Of a stretch of 64,000 bases of DNA, positions 28,301 through 36,033 are shown one piece after another. The notes beneath the pieces are model-generated. The model was not told the DNA's origin. It ran no database searches and saw only the letters and a list, made by a program, of their open reading frames with translations. The number at the start of each line of letters is the position of its first letter. Within the stretch, counting starts at the first letter, position 1. Origin of the DNA: Glandiceps talaboti (lineage: Eukaryota > Hemichordata > Enteropneusta > Spengelidae); the NCBI RefSeq assembly GCF_964340395.1, contig NC_135553.1:9584501-9648500 (forward strand). Reading direction: 5' to 3'. The translations under genes were made by a program, and so were the position numbers.

Positions 28301-31300
28301 TGACCAGAGCATGATGTCACTCTGTGTGGTCAAGAATGTTTTGACTTCCTGCAGTACCAACTTGTTACTACATCAGGATTTATCCAGTCCATGTTGCAAT
28401 GTACACCATACAACATCCAAAGGACCCTACTAATCATAATGTGTCTGGTATCATAAGATTTGGAATGGTGTGCTCAATCCATTGTAATGTGCCAAACTCT
28501 GTGATAATTTTGATATTGATTTGATTCATTTCAGAGTGAGTTTGATGATGATAAAATTGATCCCAGTAAAGCTAATCTGGAGCCACCGGAAAACACAGCT
28601 GAAGAGCTTGACCTACCCGATGACCTCAACCTGGATGAGAAAGCAGGGAATGAAAGTGATGATAATGAGGAAAAAGCAGAACAAGGTAACAGAATGACAC
28701 AATTATAGTAAATAACTCTCTAACTAAAAATACTTGTGAAGTCCATTTTGTAATCGTTAATCAAATTTTTCCATTTTGCTCAGTTTCTTAAACTTTGTGG
28801 TTATTTTGATGATCTGCAAAAAGTGGGGTTTTTTTGTACTCTGTACTTTTCCAACTCCAAATATCTGTAGTCTGGTAATCAAGGGAAGTCTTGTTATATT
28901 ATGGGATAGCAAGTTATGAAACTGGTTAAAGTTAGTGTTCGTTTGTGTACTTGGAGACTCTTTTACGAAACCAGCATCTTGCTTTGACATTTAGACAATT
29001 TTGCAAACTGTGTTGAATCTATGCCCATATATCTTCTTTTTCAAAATATTGTTTTTCTTCCTTATTCTGACCTCTTTCTTGTTTACCTACACAGAAGAGA
29101 ACCCATTTGATATTGAAACCAAACCAGATACCTTGGTGGAAGAGAGGGGTGATGATGAAAGCATGGATGAAGAGGAAAGTGATCCAACTGAAGAAAACAA
29201 ACAAACCGATGACAAAGATGAGATGGAGAACAAAGATGAAGATGGTGGTGAACAGCAAGATGATGATGATAGGATGGATGTAGAAGAGCAAAGTGGCGAT
29301 GGAAAGGAGGAGGAAGATGTTGTAGATGATGAGGAGACCAATAAAGAGAAAGGACTTCATCCACAGGTTAGAAATTTTAAGTCTTTAGAAACATATTGAT
29401 ACATCCCCTAATACCCAGGTACAACCTGTAAGACCCATGTACAACCCACAACACCCAGGTACAGCCCCCTAACACCCAGGTACAACCCATAACAGCCAAT
29501 TATGACCCCTAACAACCAAGTACAACCCGTAAGACCCAAGCACATCCCATAATACCCAAGTATAACGTGTAACACCCGAGTATACCCTGGAGAACCCAAG
29601 TACAACTTGTAACAACCAATTACAACCTATTTTGCAGTATTACAGTTCCAGAGTTGTTTATGTGATAACATCACTGGCGTTCCCACTGCAGAAACTAAAT
29701 GTTGTACCGCTATCTCACCTGACTTGATACAAGTAGTCAACTGAGACGAAGTACAACGACAGATGAAATAGTGTTATATCTAATCCCTTTGTCCTCCATT
29801 GATGAGATTAGCTCTTTTATTTTTACAACTGACCAGTAACACCAAAGTACAACCCATAACACCCAACTATAACACTTAACACCCAAGTACAACCCATAAT
29901 ACCCAAGTATAACACTTAACACCCAAGTACAACCCATAATACCCAAGTATAACACTTAACACCCAAGTACAACCCATAATACCCAAGTATAACACTTAAC
30001 ACCCAAGTACAACCCATAATACCCAAGTATAACACTTAACACCCAAGTACAACCCATAACACCCAAGTATAACACTGATCCAGTAGCTGTTGTATATTAA
30101 GGCAAACGTTTTCTGAAAAATTATATTTGTCATAGATTGAACTAGAGGAGGAAGACACTGCCAATGATGAAGAGAAGTCGGGTGAAGACACTGATGTTAC
30201 CAAGGAAACAACTGAAACAGCTGAGAACTATGCTAAGACAAAGACCAGCCAAGACCCTGTAGAACTCAGTGAGGATGTTGAGCAGCATGCTGGGAAAAAT
30301 GAAGAAGAGGATAAGAAAGAGGTAGTCTATTTATCTTTTTGTTTCTCGATCATCTGCTGAGACTTTTGCAATAAACAGTGCCCTCTAGTGGTAAAAGTAT
30401 TACAATGTGTTAAAGGTGCATACTGTAAATTATATTTTCACTGAAAGAACAGATTGTAGTGTAAATTTAAAAAGTAATGTTGTAATCTGGAGACCTGTTT
30501 GTATGACTTGATTTCAGGAACACGGAACAGGGACAGCTGAAGCTGAGAAAGATGAAGGCCATGAAGGTGATATGATATCAGATTTGGCACATAGTAATAC
30601 CAAACAACAAAAACAGGTATATAAATAAACTATGGTTGTTATAAGTCATTGACAAATAGGTCGTGTATTTACAAACTGTTTTTCCAGCACCAGCAAATAT
30701 GGTCAGAGCCAGAAATATAGCCTCATGCATCAACAGATATGTTCCTGACTTTAAACTTATATTGTACAATATTTTACAATTTTATGATCATAATTTTACA
30801 AATATGGTCATGCGTTTTGCAAACATGAAAATAGCTATTATTAATGTGTTTTTACATCATGGCGGTGATGTGCAATGTTAACTATGCAGCATAATAGTAT
30901 TTCCAAAATGTTTACATAATCCACTTTCAACAATATTTTCAAATTGTTATACTCATGCACGTTTTGAGTTTCCTGTGTAAATAGGCTGCGCAAACACACT
31001 AAAATGGTTGTCTTCATTTGAGATCAGTTCAAACCTTCATGGGCTGTAAGTGTGGGTTTTTTTTGTGTGTGTGCATCTTTAAATGAACATGCCTGTAGCA
31101 TAGTAGCATGATGTAACTACATTGGTATGCCTGTCTTTGGTTTCACGCAGCACCAGAAGAATAAGCCTGGTCAGTCTAATGCAGATCGAAGTTTAGGCTC
31201 CACGGAAGAGAAGATTGAGAAAAGACTGAAAACTATCGATAATGAAGAGAGAAGTGAATCTAGGAAAGACCTACCACAAGATGAGGTATGTTAACTTGAT

Positions 31301-32046
31301 AAATTAACTCTGGACAACATTAGCATTATTATTATTGTGGCCTGATTTACTTAACATTTGATGATATTTGTAGTCTACTACATATTCATCATAAATCCGT
31401 TTTTGATTAACATTTTCTGTCAAAATATTCCCAGTGAAGGGTGACCCTATTTTTTCCCTTCTGTTTCTCATTACCCGACCTACCCAATTTTCAGCTCCAA
31501 ATTCAAAATAATTTTTTTTCTGCCCACCTGTAATATTTTTTTGGAACAACGCCCTCTCTGGCAAGAATAAGCAAGTGTCTGATTCCCGAAGCTGAGCAAA
31601 CACAGAGTATCCATACGGTCATTTTTTTTTTTTGCAGGAAGAGAAAATGGAATCTGACTTGTATGAACATATCAAAGACTCATCTCATCACGATACTCAG
31701 ACATTAGATGCTGCTACACAAGAACAACAGCAAGAAGAACAAGCTGTGCCTAATGTAGACAGTGACAGTGATGTGGATGCCATGGAAACCGGTGATGAAG
31801 AAACGATAAAACCTCTCAGAGATGCTGAAGATGACAAGGTAAGTAAAATAGAGATAATTGTTTTGTTAATTGTTGTGTACAACCCATCTATGTATACACA
31901 CTGCAGATATCAATACATAAAGTGAATAAAAAAGTGAATATTTTCAAACGTTGTGTTTGCTGAAATATTTATAACTAGAGATACAACAGCATAGCAGTTT
32001 GCCAGTAAGATCTGTATTTGTAGGATTACGTAGCAGTTAATTTGCG

Positions 32047-32127
<81 letters not shown>

Positions 32128-35100
32128 CTCTCTCGCTCTCTGTCTCTGTCTCTGTGTCTCACAATTTTTAAGTTCTGCTTGCAGAATCATAGCTAATAAG
32201 TGTGGGTACTGATTTTCCCTGCAATCTCTGTGTTACATTTGTACACAGGAGCCTGAACAGACCAATTCATTGACAGCAGCTCAATTTAAAAATGACAAGG
32301 AGTCTGACGATACAGGGGACGGTGAAGGAGATGGAAAGCAGAGTAATGAGGAAGAGGATAAAAAGACGGCAGCTGATACAGTGGGACATAAAAGTAGAGA
32401 GTCAACCATTCATACGGCTAGAGACGTCATGATGGAAATAGAGAACCAAGCTAGTGATGTAGATGTAGAGAAGTTGAGAACTGAGCTGGAGCTACAATTG
32501 ACAACATGGACTCATAGTATAGGGTCTGCTGAGGAGGTGAGTGAAATGACAACTGGTTACTGGGTAAATGTAGACACAATCGTTATTACCAGTAATTGAT
32601 ATTAACTTGGTCGATGTAGCTGTATTTATGAGTTCAGAAATTGTCCCTGTTATCCATTAATGATTATAGAAGAGTAACCACCCATTGTGACAAAAGGCAA
32701 TGTTGAAAGAGAGGGAAAGACACTTTTTAAATACCAATATTTTTTGACATATATAGTCATTGGCGTTTTTTTTTATTAGGACAAGATGGCCCAGGAAGCC
32801 TGGTTGAGGTATGAGTCATTGACATCAAGTTTATCCCAAGAGTTATGTGAACAACTTAGACTTGTATTGGAACCATCTCAAGCAACGAAACTCAGGTAAA
32901 TTAGGGTCTATTGGCATGTCAGTTGAGAGGGTGTGAGTTGGACAGAGAGGGTGGGGGGATGGACAGGGAGAGAGAGAATCACACACACACATATACATAC
33001 ATACGTACGTACGTACATACATACATACATACATACATACATACATACATACATACATACATACATACATACGTACGTACGTACATACATACGTACGTAC
33101 ACACACAGCAAAAGAGATGGAGACAGAGATAGTACATTGTAGAAAAGGGGAGGGAGGAAGAGAGAGGGAATGGAGAGACAAAGCAAGTAGTTTTGAAGGC
33201 ATTAGGTTAGGTGTTAATTCGTGCTGCAGTAGAGTTATAATCCTTTCACATTCAAAGATATATATTTTATTTTAAATCTGTTAAAAGTCCACTTTCTTTT
33301 ATGTAGTTTAACCCACAGATTCTTTTGGATTTTAGAACATTCCCAGAGTGTCTTGTACAAGTCTCTTGATGTATCTTCACTGTGACACAGACTACATCCT
33401 TACTGTTTTATCCATTGTCATTACAGGGGTGACTATCGTACTGGTAAAAGACTAAACATGAGAAAAGTTATCCCATACATTGCCAGTCAGTTCAGGAAAG
33501 ATAAAATATGGCTGAGGAGAACTAAACCGAGTAAGAGAAATTACCAAATCATGTTGGCAGTAGATGACTCATCAAGTATGGCTGACAACCGCTCTAAACA
33601 GGTTAGTTATAAAGTTTCTACATTTAATCGTTTTGTTGTTTTGTAATAATCTCTTGTAAGATAGATTGCTCACAACTTCACACTAGAAGAGTTTCCAGTG
33701 TAATAACATTAGAACATTAGAACTGTAGTGTGATCTTTGCTAATTTATGAAAATATTTAATCATTGCAGCTGGCCTTTGAATCACTAGCTGTCATCAGTA
33801 ATGCTCTGACGTGGCTGGAAGCTGGGGAGTTGGCAGTTTGTAGGTAGGTAACAACCTCAGGGGGGGGGGGGAGGAAGAAGGGGTTCTCCTTGAGTAATAT
33901 CTCAAGTAGATAGTGACAAATTCTCATATGGAGCCCACATGTGCTGTGTTTTGCCGGGACAGGATGACTCTGGGAAAGCTTGGACAGTTCCATAGTGACC
34001 TAATAGTGAGCATGTAATATAGTCCTGTTATATAGTCTCAAGGATGAATGGAAATCTGTAGAACTATGTGATGTGTGTCTCTACACCAAAAATAGCAGGG
34101 AGTAATGCCCAACAAAAGAATTTCAGTGAAATTTTTTTTTCAAAGGATGGGTGTGAACCATATTTATACAACTGCATTTTCATCTTTGGATTTGAATATC
34201 AAAACAATATGCAAATGAGATTTAGATAATGTCCCTAGAATTAGTTCTGATAATCAACAATTGTTCATTTACTTGCTTGTGTTGTGTCTAAAAAATTTGT
34301 AACGCCATCAAATATTTGGGCACACACATTTAGAACAGTGTCCCTTTAATGCAGATGATACAAACAAGGGTATGCTAGGGAGTCTCTTTCTACCTCTAAA
34401 CCCAACCCCATGCTAGGGAGTCTCTTTCTACCTCTAACCCCAACCCCAAGCCCCAAACTATATCCCCCAACCACTTAAATACAAATGTGTAGGTATTGTA
34501 CTGTCAATTCACTTTTTACATTGTTGCCACATTTTTTTAAAAGCTTTGGAGAGACTGTCCAGTTGCTACATCCATTCCATGAACAGTTTACGAGTCAATC
34601 TGGTGCCCGAATCCTACAGCAGTTCACATTTGAACAGAAGAAGACCAAAATAGCCCAGGTAAAAATAATCATAAAATTTCATACCCGTAACATTTGTTGT
34701 GATTAACTTTTGTCATCCAAGTGAATTGAATTTGGCATTGGCATAAATTTTGATGATTTGTGAGGTACATTCTATTTAGTCAGACTCATAACAAGTATGG
34801 ATAGATGGAAGAGTTGCTCATAAGTTGCTAAGTGCAAAACAATCATTTTGCTTACATATTTTAGGCCAAGGTATGTCATTTGCATAATGAATAAAACAAT
34901 GGTGGGTATACATACGACATATGGCTGAGGAAGCAAGTCTGAAGTCGTCTATTCCAAAAATCTCACAAAATACCATTGCTATACAATATACATATTGTTT
35001 TGAGACACTTCATGTTGTTTCTATATGAGTGTGTTGACCAAGTGATTATTTACAGCGTTATTGCAAACACTGATGTTTTATTATATATTTTTTTTAATTA

Positions 35101-36033
35101 AAACTTACCCACTCACTGTTTATGTCTCAATACTAACTTAGTTTTTTGTATCATTTCTTGTTTTTTATCACAGTTAGTTGACAAAGCTACAGGTGTGATG
35201 TTGTCAGCTCGTAGCAGACAACACCCAGGTGCAGTCAACCTGGACACATCTCAACTCCTTCTGATTGTCTCTGATGGCAGGGGACTCTTTCTGGAGGGCA
35301 TGGAGGCTGTCAAGTCGGTTGTCAGAGCTGCCAAGGAGGCACATGTCTTCACAGTCTTTGTTGTATTAGATAACCCTGACAATAAGGTAGGACACTGTCA
35401 ATTGTAAAAGCTGCCAAGGGGCATAATATTTTAGGTCACTTAATATTGGCCAATAGATGTCAGTAATTCCTTAATTTGCATAATAAGACACTTATCGGTC
35501 AATAAATGCCAGTAATGTCTCTTAATTTGCATAATAAGACACTTAATGGCCAATAGATGTCAGTATCGTGCTAATTTTGAATAGTGTGTCACTTATTGGC
35601 CAATAGATGTGTAATTTATGTATTAATTTGCATATTGTGTCACTTAATGGCCAAGATATCCCATGCATATTCATACCAAACTATCTTTACATGTGTTAGT
35701 CCAATCGAAATGTTCCTCCTTTTCAAACAAGTTTTATTTTCTTAACAGACCTTACAGTGGTGTCTTGTGTGACATTACAATGACTGGTATAGAAAATGTC
35801 AAATTTCAAGTGATGTAAAAAATAAAATTGTGTTGTTTGATTTTCAGGATTCCATTTTGGACATCAAAGTTCCAGTCTTCAAAGGAGCAGGAGAGATGCC
35901 AGATATCCGATTATACATGGAACAGTTTCCTTTCCCCTTCTACATCATTCTCAGAGACATTAATGCCCTGCCAGCCACTCTAAGTGATGCACTGAGACAG
36001 TGGTTTGAATTGGTCACTGCTGATACTGCATAA
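369..36033 (+). CDS. MDN1: Midasin (MDN1), C-terminal half, 45 exons
   Basis: Midasin is a dynein-like AAA+ ATPase of about 5,600 residues. It works in the nucleolus and nucleoplasm and pulls Ytm1/WDR12-type and Rsa4/NLE1-type factors off pre-60S ribosomes through its MIDAS domain. Forty-five exons can be joined with agreeing phases and GT-AG borders to give about 2,964 codons up to the TAA at 36031. Family hallmarks seen are the LDLPDDLNLDE block, the KLDERMWGDD and GPGMDEEES blocks in the acidic tail, the HPFHEQF motif, and the MIDAS sequence DDSSSM followed by SDGRG. The AAA ring and start codon lie upstream of the window. No stop or frameshift breaks any exon, so the gene looks intact. 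Exon coordinates are given in the four segment entries. Identification is from remembered family motifs, not a search. Confidence 0.96.
735..1103. mobile_element. MITE with long terminal inverted repeats and TTAA duplication
   Basis: TTAA at 735-738 and at 1100-1103 bound an element whose ends match in inverted orientation for roughly 90 bp. The left end starts AGGGACAAACCACTTCTGGA; the complement of the right end starts AGGGGAACACTATTCCAGGA. The inner arm parts around 780-830 and 1015-1070 also pair (ATAGGTTCTGG and CCAGAACCCATAG). It has no coding capacity. TTAA duplication is typical of piggyBac and Kolobok superfamilies, so this is probably a non-autonomous member of one of them. Confidence 0.8.
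2575..2745. repeat. Direct repeat, copy 1 (partner at 3644-3850)
   Basis: Sequence starting TACTGCAGTGATGAGCTACC is repeated about 1.07 kb downstream in the next MDN1 intron with high identity. The intervening exon (3067-3313) is not duplicated. It may be an interspersed repeat inserted twice or a local duplication. Confidence 0.75.
3644..3850. repeat. Direct repeat, copy 2
   Basis: Second copy of the 2575-2745 repeat. It carries about 40 bp of extra sequence (about 3730-3770) in the middle and then realigns at TTGACTTCAAAATG. The extra block means the copies differ by an indel as well as point changes. Confidence 0.75.
6173..6337. repeat. Compound CTCA / CA / AATC microsatellite
   Basis: Tetranucleotide CTCA and CAAT repeats are interleaved with CA repeats just after the donor site at 6123. 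The His/Ser/Thr-rich open frame here is a by-product of the repeat. Confidence 0.95.
6452..6598. repeat. Hairpin-bearing interspersed repeat, copy 1
   Basis: A ~130-bp core runs from TGCAGTATTTCAG to AGTACAACGACAGA, preceded by CATGATGATAAATGT. A stem-loop lies at 6547-6580: TCTCA (6547-6551) pairs with TGAGA (6576-6580), TGAC (6554-6557) with GTCA (6570-6573), and TTG with CAA around a 3-nt loop. I found no clear pol III A/B boxes. The family is not one I recognise. Confidence 0.85.
7291..7435. repeat. Hairpin-bearing interspersed repeat, copy 2
   Basis: Same element as 6452-6598 and same orientation, starting CATGATAAATGTTGCAG. It has a 2-bp expansion (GTGCGCGCTATC) ahead of the hairpin and an AACAACAG variant near its end. 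It is followed by about 250 bp that includes the phrase TAGCTCCAGTGAT, also seen after copies 1 and 4 in diverged form. Confidence 0.85.
8487..8632. repeat. Hairpin-bearing interspersed repeat, copy 3
   Basis: Same element and orientation, with the CATGATAAATGTTGCAG start and an intact hairpin. The end reads ACGACAGACAGA. Confidence 0.85.
9381..9520. repeat. Diverged relative of the hairpin repeat
   Basis: This stretch shares ACTGCAGAA, GCTATCTCA, TGAGATGAAGTACA and their order with the six close copies but differs through most of the rest. The outer stem TCTCA/TGAGA is unchanged. The inner stem is TGATC pairing with GGTCA in place of TGAC/GTCA, so pairing survives the sequence change. It ends in an AGACAGAGACACACAGACACAC tract (22 bp, given here only as its repeat type: AC/AG-rich). 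Confidence 0.65.
10040..10250. repeat. Short interspersed repeat ending in (CA)n
   Basis: The segment ends GTTTTTGAGATATCGTG followed by ACAGACACACAC and a (CA)n/(CAGA)n run at 10177-10248. A similar 'gagata... then (CA)n' layout is at 45219-45345. Phrases such as 'caagttt.. atcgatgcagtagtttttgagatat' are widespread in invertebrate repeats, so this is probably a SINE or LINE tail. Confidence 0.6.
10427..10573. repeat. Hairpin-bearing interspersed repeat, copy 4, within a TTAA-bounded block
   Basis: This copy has the same core, starting CATGATAAATG. The copy plus a downstream segment is bounded by TTAA at 10409-10412 and 10653-10656. The downstream segment (10585-10656) is the reverse complement of the first part of the AGGCC-type MITE seen at 16851 and 20677. 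So here the hairpin core sits inside, or next to, that MITE. Confidence 0.75.
11695..11972. repeat. 20-bp minisatellite (ACCCATAACACCCAAGTACA type)
   Basis: Tandem 20-bp units are organised later in the array as a ~42-bp higher-order unit alternating CCCAGTAACACCTGAGTGTA and CAACCCATAACACCCAAGTA. The array runs straight into copy 5 of the hairpin repeat. Confidence 0.9.
11976..12108. repeat. Hairpin-bearing interspersed repeat, copy 5, fused to minisatellite
   Basis: The core begins TTTTGCAGTATTACAG directly after a 20-bp minisatellite and ends ACGACAGATGAAATA. Both junctions match copy 6 at 29631, unlike copies 1-4. Confidence 0.85.
13763..13890. mobile_element. Small foldback element
   Basis: The arms pair imperfectly: TTCTTCAT with ATGAAGAA, GGAAAATACGAGTGACCT with AGGTCACTCATATTTTCC, and AAGGGG with CCCCTT. 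The centre reads GTCTAGTGACGCATAGTGAC. It has no coding potential. It is a foldback or MITE of unknown superfamily in the 13485-13937 intron. Confidence 0.75.
15194..15217. repeat. Poly-G tract
   Basis: A run of G interrupted by one C follows the donor site of the 15066 exon. It is a likely assembly-error or slippage site and could form G-quadruplex. Confidence 0.8.
15982..16185. repeat. Tandem repeat, three ~67-bp units
   Basis: Units start TGAGAATAAGTCAACCTTCT and contain TACTCTCTAGCATGAGG. Starts are at about 15982, 16051 and 16118. The last unit is more diverged. It lies in the large MDN1 intron. Confidence 0.85.
16851..17012. mobile_element. AGGCC-type MITE, copy 1
   Basis: It starts TTAAAGGCTCATGATTCAAT and ends GTACTGGGCCTTT, so its ends are inverted repeats. 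It shares CAATCCCAGGTTCTCA, TATCTTATCAGTG and CTCTGTCAGA with 20677-20830 and 57004-57165. It lies 44 bp past the stop codon of the antisense Tigger-derived gene. Confidence 0.7.
17056..18402 (-). CDS. Intronless CENP-B/Tigger-derived DNA-binding protein, antisense in an MDN1 intron
   Basis: This is a 448-residue protein from the first ATG (18402) to TAA. Residues about 5-55 form a psq-type HTH (NELTLGEKVKLI, GKSQRHLARLF, KGQVNTILKRK). Residues about 75-140 form the second CENP-B/Tc5-type HTH (LQWLLQMC, GPMLQEQARSIARQL, GSNGWLESFKKRH). In pogo/Tigger transposases a DDE nuclease of roughly 200 residues follows. Here there is instead a Ser/Thr/Gln-rich linker with three degenerate ~25-residue repeats (THCREC, TNCREC, STHCMA). 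A short C-terminal helix (SYQDALKWVHQLRLFSNQ) recalls the tail of TIGD proteins. VKSE and IKTE near the C-terminus match the SUMO consensus. The frame is fully open and I see no terminal inverted repeats beside it, suggesting a domesticated host gene rather than a live transposon. The role is unknown; sequence-specific DNA binding is inferred. Confidence 0.85.
   Translation of the reverse strand: MESIRHKRNELTLGEKVKLIHQSQGKSQRHLARLFNICKGQVNTILKRKQEILESFGTSFDNNRKRIRSSCRVNDDVNNLTLQWLLQMCSQSVHISGPMLQEQARSIARQLNKPQFKGSNGWLESFKKRHKNLFRAMNNEPNPIFDKTMVNTQEVPVFAERHDFESHGDKNSICEQLPQQLQGGQSNQESLNSHVTIHTNCLEDRDTETMPTSQLMTVFDKPWNYSRTTAISPPTHCRECPTSQTDSTLVIHTETQSTNCRECETCESNSPTVTQTAIPSTHCMAAREHLPIRQSNSTLAIHTESKDSPQTEIKSQHQLNTDSQEIYVASNWYVVKSEPNDISETESQQNPNSPDSNVEWTVNPQNLDSSPENSIIQTNNGDTDELRINSYQDALKWVHQLRLFSNQRDLQVLSSNFAAIEEQLQHHLITSESDCNDSKQGSIKTETE
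19873..25880 (+). CDS. MDN1: MDN1 exons 19-28 (distal linker)
   Basis: Exons: 19873-19998, 20438-20638, 21229-21446, 21862-21973, 22379-22494, 23341-23629, 23785-23885, 24217-24614, 25020-25195, 25719-25880. They continue the helical linker. A first Asp/Glu-rich run (KDEDDNNEEDNDDADEKG) ends the 24217 exon; a few more helices follow before the acidic tail proper. Several exons are separated by introns under 600 bp. The preceding intron (15580-19872), at 4.3 kb, is the largest in the window and carries the antisense Tigger-derived gene. All phases agree: 21446/21862 and 22494/23341 each complete an Arg codon, and 23885/24217 completes a Trp codon. Confidence 0.92.
20677..20830. mobile_element. 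AGGCC-type MITE, copy 2
   Basis: It runs from TTAAAAAGGTCCATGATTC to TACATGGGCCTTTAA. The terminal inverted repeats read AGGTCCATG and CATGGGCCT, each next to TTAA. The internal order matches copy 1. Confidence 0.75.
20884..20945. repeat. (TTTA)n microsatellite
   Basis: A tetranucleotide ATTT run changes to TTTG at its right end. Confidence 0.95.
22136..22215. mobile_element. Short palindromic element, copy 1
   Basis: GCGCCCTCACACATTGGTCA pairs with TGAGGGC downstream. The motif order GCCCTCA, CAACCCCT, GAGG, GGCCAGTGAGGGC and the following ACGTATTGCAT match the element at 39798-39896. Confidence 0.65.
22705..22745. repeat. (TG)n microsatellite
   Basis: An uninterrupted dinucleotide run in an MDN1 intron. 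Confidence 0.95.
22971..23263. mobile_element. ~293-bp element with ~30-bp inverted ends, copy 1
   Basis: The left end is TTCAGTTGACTAACATAGAC followed by ACAAACTAAA. The complement of the right end is CTTCAGTTTACTAAGACATA followed by CACAAACTAAAA. No coding sequence lies between them. It is a MITE of undetermined superfamily; an inverted truncated copy lies at 26575-26785. Confidence 0.75.
24798..24839. repeat. Poly-C then poly-A tract
   Basis: A run of about 17 C is followed by about 24 A. It is a slippage-prone tract or a decayed retroposon tail. Confidence 0.8.
25249..25360. repeat. (TG)n-(TCTG)n microsatellite
   Basis: A short TG run passes into more than twenty perfect TCTG units, beginning about 55 bp after the donor at 25196. 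Confidence 0.95.
26321..32536 (+). CDS. MDN1: MDN1 exons 29-39 (Asp/Glu-rich tail)
   Basis: Exons: 26321-26458, 26916-27051, 27375-27596, 27848-27948, 28535-28685, 29095-29366, 30136-30321, 30518-30616, 31151-31285, 31638-31838, 32249-32536. This is the flexible acidic tether that carries the MIDAS domain across the ring. It opens with GEGEGVKDVSDQIENEDQ. Conserved islands KLDERMWGDD, GPGMDEEESKMVAKDDN and LDLPDDLNLDE stand out in otherwise low-complexity Asp/Glu sequence. Breaking a repetitive tract into eleven small exons is notable, as is the weak acceptor (tttcaag) before 27848. Its reading frame is supported on both sides. Confidence 0.92.
26575..26785. mobile_element. Inverted, truncated copy of the 22971-23263 element
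   Basis: It starts CTCAGTTTACTGAGATAGAC and continues with ACAACATGTTGATACAACAG, the complement of the right half of 22971-23263. Similarity extends to the GGGTGATTAGA region, after which the second terminal repeat is missing. Confidence 0.7.
29402..29632. repeat. 20-bp minisatellite upstream of hairpin copy 6
   Basis: Degenerate units such as AACACCCAGGTACAACCCAT. They are more diverged from one another than those in the 29832-30076 array, suggesting an older or less recently homogenised array. Confidence 0.9.
29631..29764. repeat. Hairpin-bearing interspersed repeat, copy 6, between minisatellites
   Basis: Same TTTTGCAG start and GATGAAATA end as copy 5. Related minisatellite arrays flank it on both sides. 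All six close copies have the same orientation within MDN1 introns. Confidence 0.85.
29832..30076. repeat. 40-bp higher-order minisatellite
   Basis: About six nearly identical 40-bp units, each two 20-bp monomers: AACACCCAAGTACAACCCAT and AATACCCAAGTATAACACTT. High identity points to recent expansion. Confidence 0.92.
32046..32158. repeat. (TC)n microsatellite
   Basis: A pyrimidine run broken by a few G, about 90 bp upstream of the acceptor at 32249. Confidence 0.95.
32780..36033 (+). CDS. MDN1: MDN1 exons 40-45 (MIDAS domain, C-terminus)
   Basis: Exons: 32780-32895, 33427-33601, 33770-33843, 34544-34658, 35174-35386, 35848-36033 (TAA). These encode the VWA-like metal-ion-dependent adhesion site that binds the Ubl domains of pre-60S factors. 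The first metal-ligand loop is AVDDSSSM (DxSxS) in the 33427 exon. SFGETVQLLHPFHEQF spans the 33843/34544 junction. LLLIVSDGRG in the 35174 exon carries the later Asp ligand. The final exon encodes MPDIRLYMEQFPFPFYI and ends TADTA-stop. All key MIDAS residues that I can recognise are present, so the protein should be functional. Confidence 0.95.
32980..33106. repeat. (ATAC)n / (GTAC)n microsatellite
   Basis: Tetranucleotide ATAC units with symmetrical GTAC patches at each end; the Tyr/His-rich frames here are by-products. Confidence 0.95.
35434..35656. repeat. Degenerate ~60-bp tandem repeat, about four units
   Basis: Units contain TTAATGGCCAATAGATGTCA and TTAATTTGCATAATAAGACA. It fills much of the intron between the last two MDN1 exons. 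Confidence 0.8.

Larger units (their letters stand above)
1353..35847 (+). other. MDN1 introns with no recognised content
   Basis: These introns longer than 300 bp hold nothing I can name beyond AT-rich sequence: 1353-2126, 4311-4653, 4926-5644, 12686-13388 (apart from a ~35-bp unit repeated at 12870-12940), 14629-15065, 19999-20437, 27597-27847, 27949-28534, 28686-29094, 30617-31150, 31286-31637, 33844-34543 (a 33-bp unit is doubled at about 34371-34440) and 34659-35173. Repeats in the other introns have their own entries. Confidence 0.6.

Noticed and set aside
29019-29364. Several long - strand frames opposite an acidic MDN1 exon
   Set aside because: They are antisense shadows of the GAT/GAA-rich coding exon at 29095-29366.
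32843-33202. Tyr/Cys/Val-rich frames on both strands
   Set aside because: They translate the ATAC/GTAC microsatellite in an MDN1 intron.
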